Source: Arenimonas donghaensis DSM 18148 = HO3-R19 | GTDB taxonomy: Bacteria; Pseudomonadota; Gammaproteobacteria; Xanthomonadales; Xanthomonadaceae | Direction: 5' to 3' | Length of the DNA stretch: 64,000 nt | Assembly (NCBI RefSeq): GCF_000743535.1 | Contig: NZ_AVCJ01000051.1 | Location: 1 to 64,000, forward strand | In this document: one piece after another, positions 63,493 to 64,000 of the stretch | Position numbering within the stretch: position 1 is the stretch's first letter | Layout of the letters: each line of letters begins with the position of its first letter | Notes under the pieces: generated by a model | What the model was told of the DNA's origin: nothing | Seen by the model: only the letters and a program-made list of their open reading frames with translations | Databases searched by the model: none | Position numbers and translations under genes: made by a program

Positions 63493-64000
63493 ATGGACAA
63501 GCTGTTCCGGGACGTCGAGGGCGATTGCATCGCCCCGCAGGGCAGCGTGGTTTGCATCGGCGCCTTCGACGGCCTCCACCGGGGGCACCAGGCCCTGGTC
63601 GGCCACGTGCGTGCGCGTGCGCGCTCCGAAGCACTGGCCGCGGTGGCCCTGAGCTTCGAGCCGCTGCCGCGCGAATACTTTTCCACCGACGAACCCCCGG
63701 CGCGGCTGATGCTGCCGCGGATGAAGTTCGAGGGCCTGTGCCGGCTGGGCATGGACGCGGTGGGCCTGTTGCGGTTCAACGCGGCGATGGCGGCGATGTC
63801 GCCCGAGGCGTTCGTCGCGAAGGTGCTGGCCGGGCGACTGGCGGCCCGGGAAGTGTGGGTGGGACCGGGCTTTCGCTTCGGGCACCGGCGCGCCGGCGAC
63901 CTGGCGACGCTCCAGGCGCTGGGCGCCGTGCATGGCTTCCAGGCCGGGGAAGTAGCGGTCGTGGCCGACGAGGGCGAGCGGGTGTCGGCCAGCGCCGTGC
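63493..64000 (+). CDS. ribF: Riboflavin kinase/FAD synthetase, 3' truncated by window edge
   Basis: RibF makes FMN and FAD from riboflavin. The visible 169 residues are the N-terminal nucleotidyltransferase domain, with the motif IGAFDGLHRGHQAL (HxGH) near residues 22-35 and the later VWVGPGFRFGHRRAGDLATL. The kinase domain would lie past the window end. A TATAAT sequence at 63481-63486 lies only six bases before the ATG at 63493, so a transcript from it would be leaderless. Expression may also come from murJ read-through. Confidence 0.93.
   Translation, partial: MDKLFRDVEGDCIAPQGSVVCIGAFDGLHRGHQALVGHVRARARSEALAAVALSFEPLPREYFSTDEPPARLMLPRMKFEGLCRLGMDAVGLLRFNAAMAAMSPEAFVAKVLAGRLAAREVWVGPGFRFGHRRAGDLATLQALGAVHGFQAGEVAVVADEGERVSASAV

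Overview
The window is about 68-70% GC chromosomal DNA from a gammaproteobacterium, most likely Xanthomonadales/Lysobacterales (Xanthomonadaceae-like). This rests on the yhbY/rlmE/ftsH/folP, miaA-hfq-hflX-hflK-hflC-purA and rplU-rpmA-obgE / rpsT-murJ-ribF blocks, on protein similarity recalled from those families, and on the uniform codon use. I see no prophage, insertion sequence, CRISPR array or rRNA. Genes are tightly packed, with many ATGA overlaps.

Layout. 0-4.8 kb: end of an NlpD-like envelope gene, an Mth938-fold protein, yhbY, then rlmE-ftsH-folP, with two copies of a REP-like palindrome. 4.9-6.0 kb: an AlkB-type alkane monooxygenase. 6.1-14.8 kb: a PutP-type symporter, then miaA, hfq, hflX, hflK, hflC, a DUF2065 protein, purA and a RIO kinase. 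14.8-17.9 kb: an outer-membrane porin followed by a BetT-type choline transporter. 18.0-23.4 kb: tRNA-Leu(CAG), RNase R, rlmB, a small membrane protein, cysteine synthase and RNase T.

23.5-37.1 kb is the accessory, metal-stress part. (a) An operon of ECF sigma factor, a secreted precursor peptide with nine EGKCG motifs, an MNIO (DUF692) enzyme, a DUF2063 partner protein and a DoxX-family protein. This is the oxazolin/bufferin (Hvf/Buf) type of copper-binding, ribosomally made and modified peptide, and it is the most interesting system in the window. (b) arsR-GAPDH-arsJ, which removes arsenate as 1-arseno-3-phosphoglycerate, with a recognisable promoter and operator. (c) A ChrA chromate transporter. 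(d) gcvP with a tandem glycine riboswitch. (e) A MarR regulator, a flavin monooxygenase-like protein with a cysteine-rich tail and an MFS exporter; the first two genes carry matching operator-like sites.

37.1-45.0 kb: a YihY protein, then pstSCAB-phoU divergent from a phosphate-selective porin. Both sides of the shared intergenic region carry four direct Pho-box repeats at 11-bp spacing. A prolyl-4-hydroxylase-like gene follows. 45.0-50.4 kb: rnfC-D-G-E-nth, without rnfA and rnfB, preceded by an enoyl-CoA hydratase. 50.5-56.5 kb: an FKBP isomerase, DUF1289, a NUDIX CoA pyrophosphatase, a sulfurtransferase, a small lipoprotein, a probable enoyl-CoA isomerase, a DUF4139 protein, a PCu(A)C copper chaperone and a thioesterase. 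56.5-64.0 kb: uvrA, rplU, rpmA, obgE, rpsT, murJ and the start of ribF.

No intergenic stretch without an assigned element exceeds 300 bases. Family assignments come from motifs and remembered family sequences, not from a database search.
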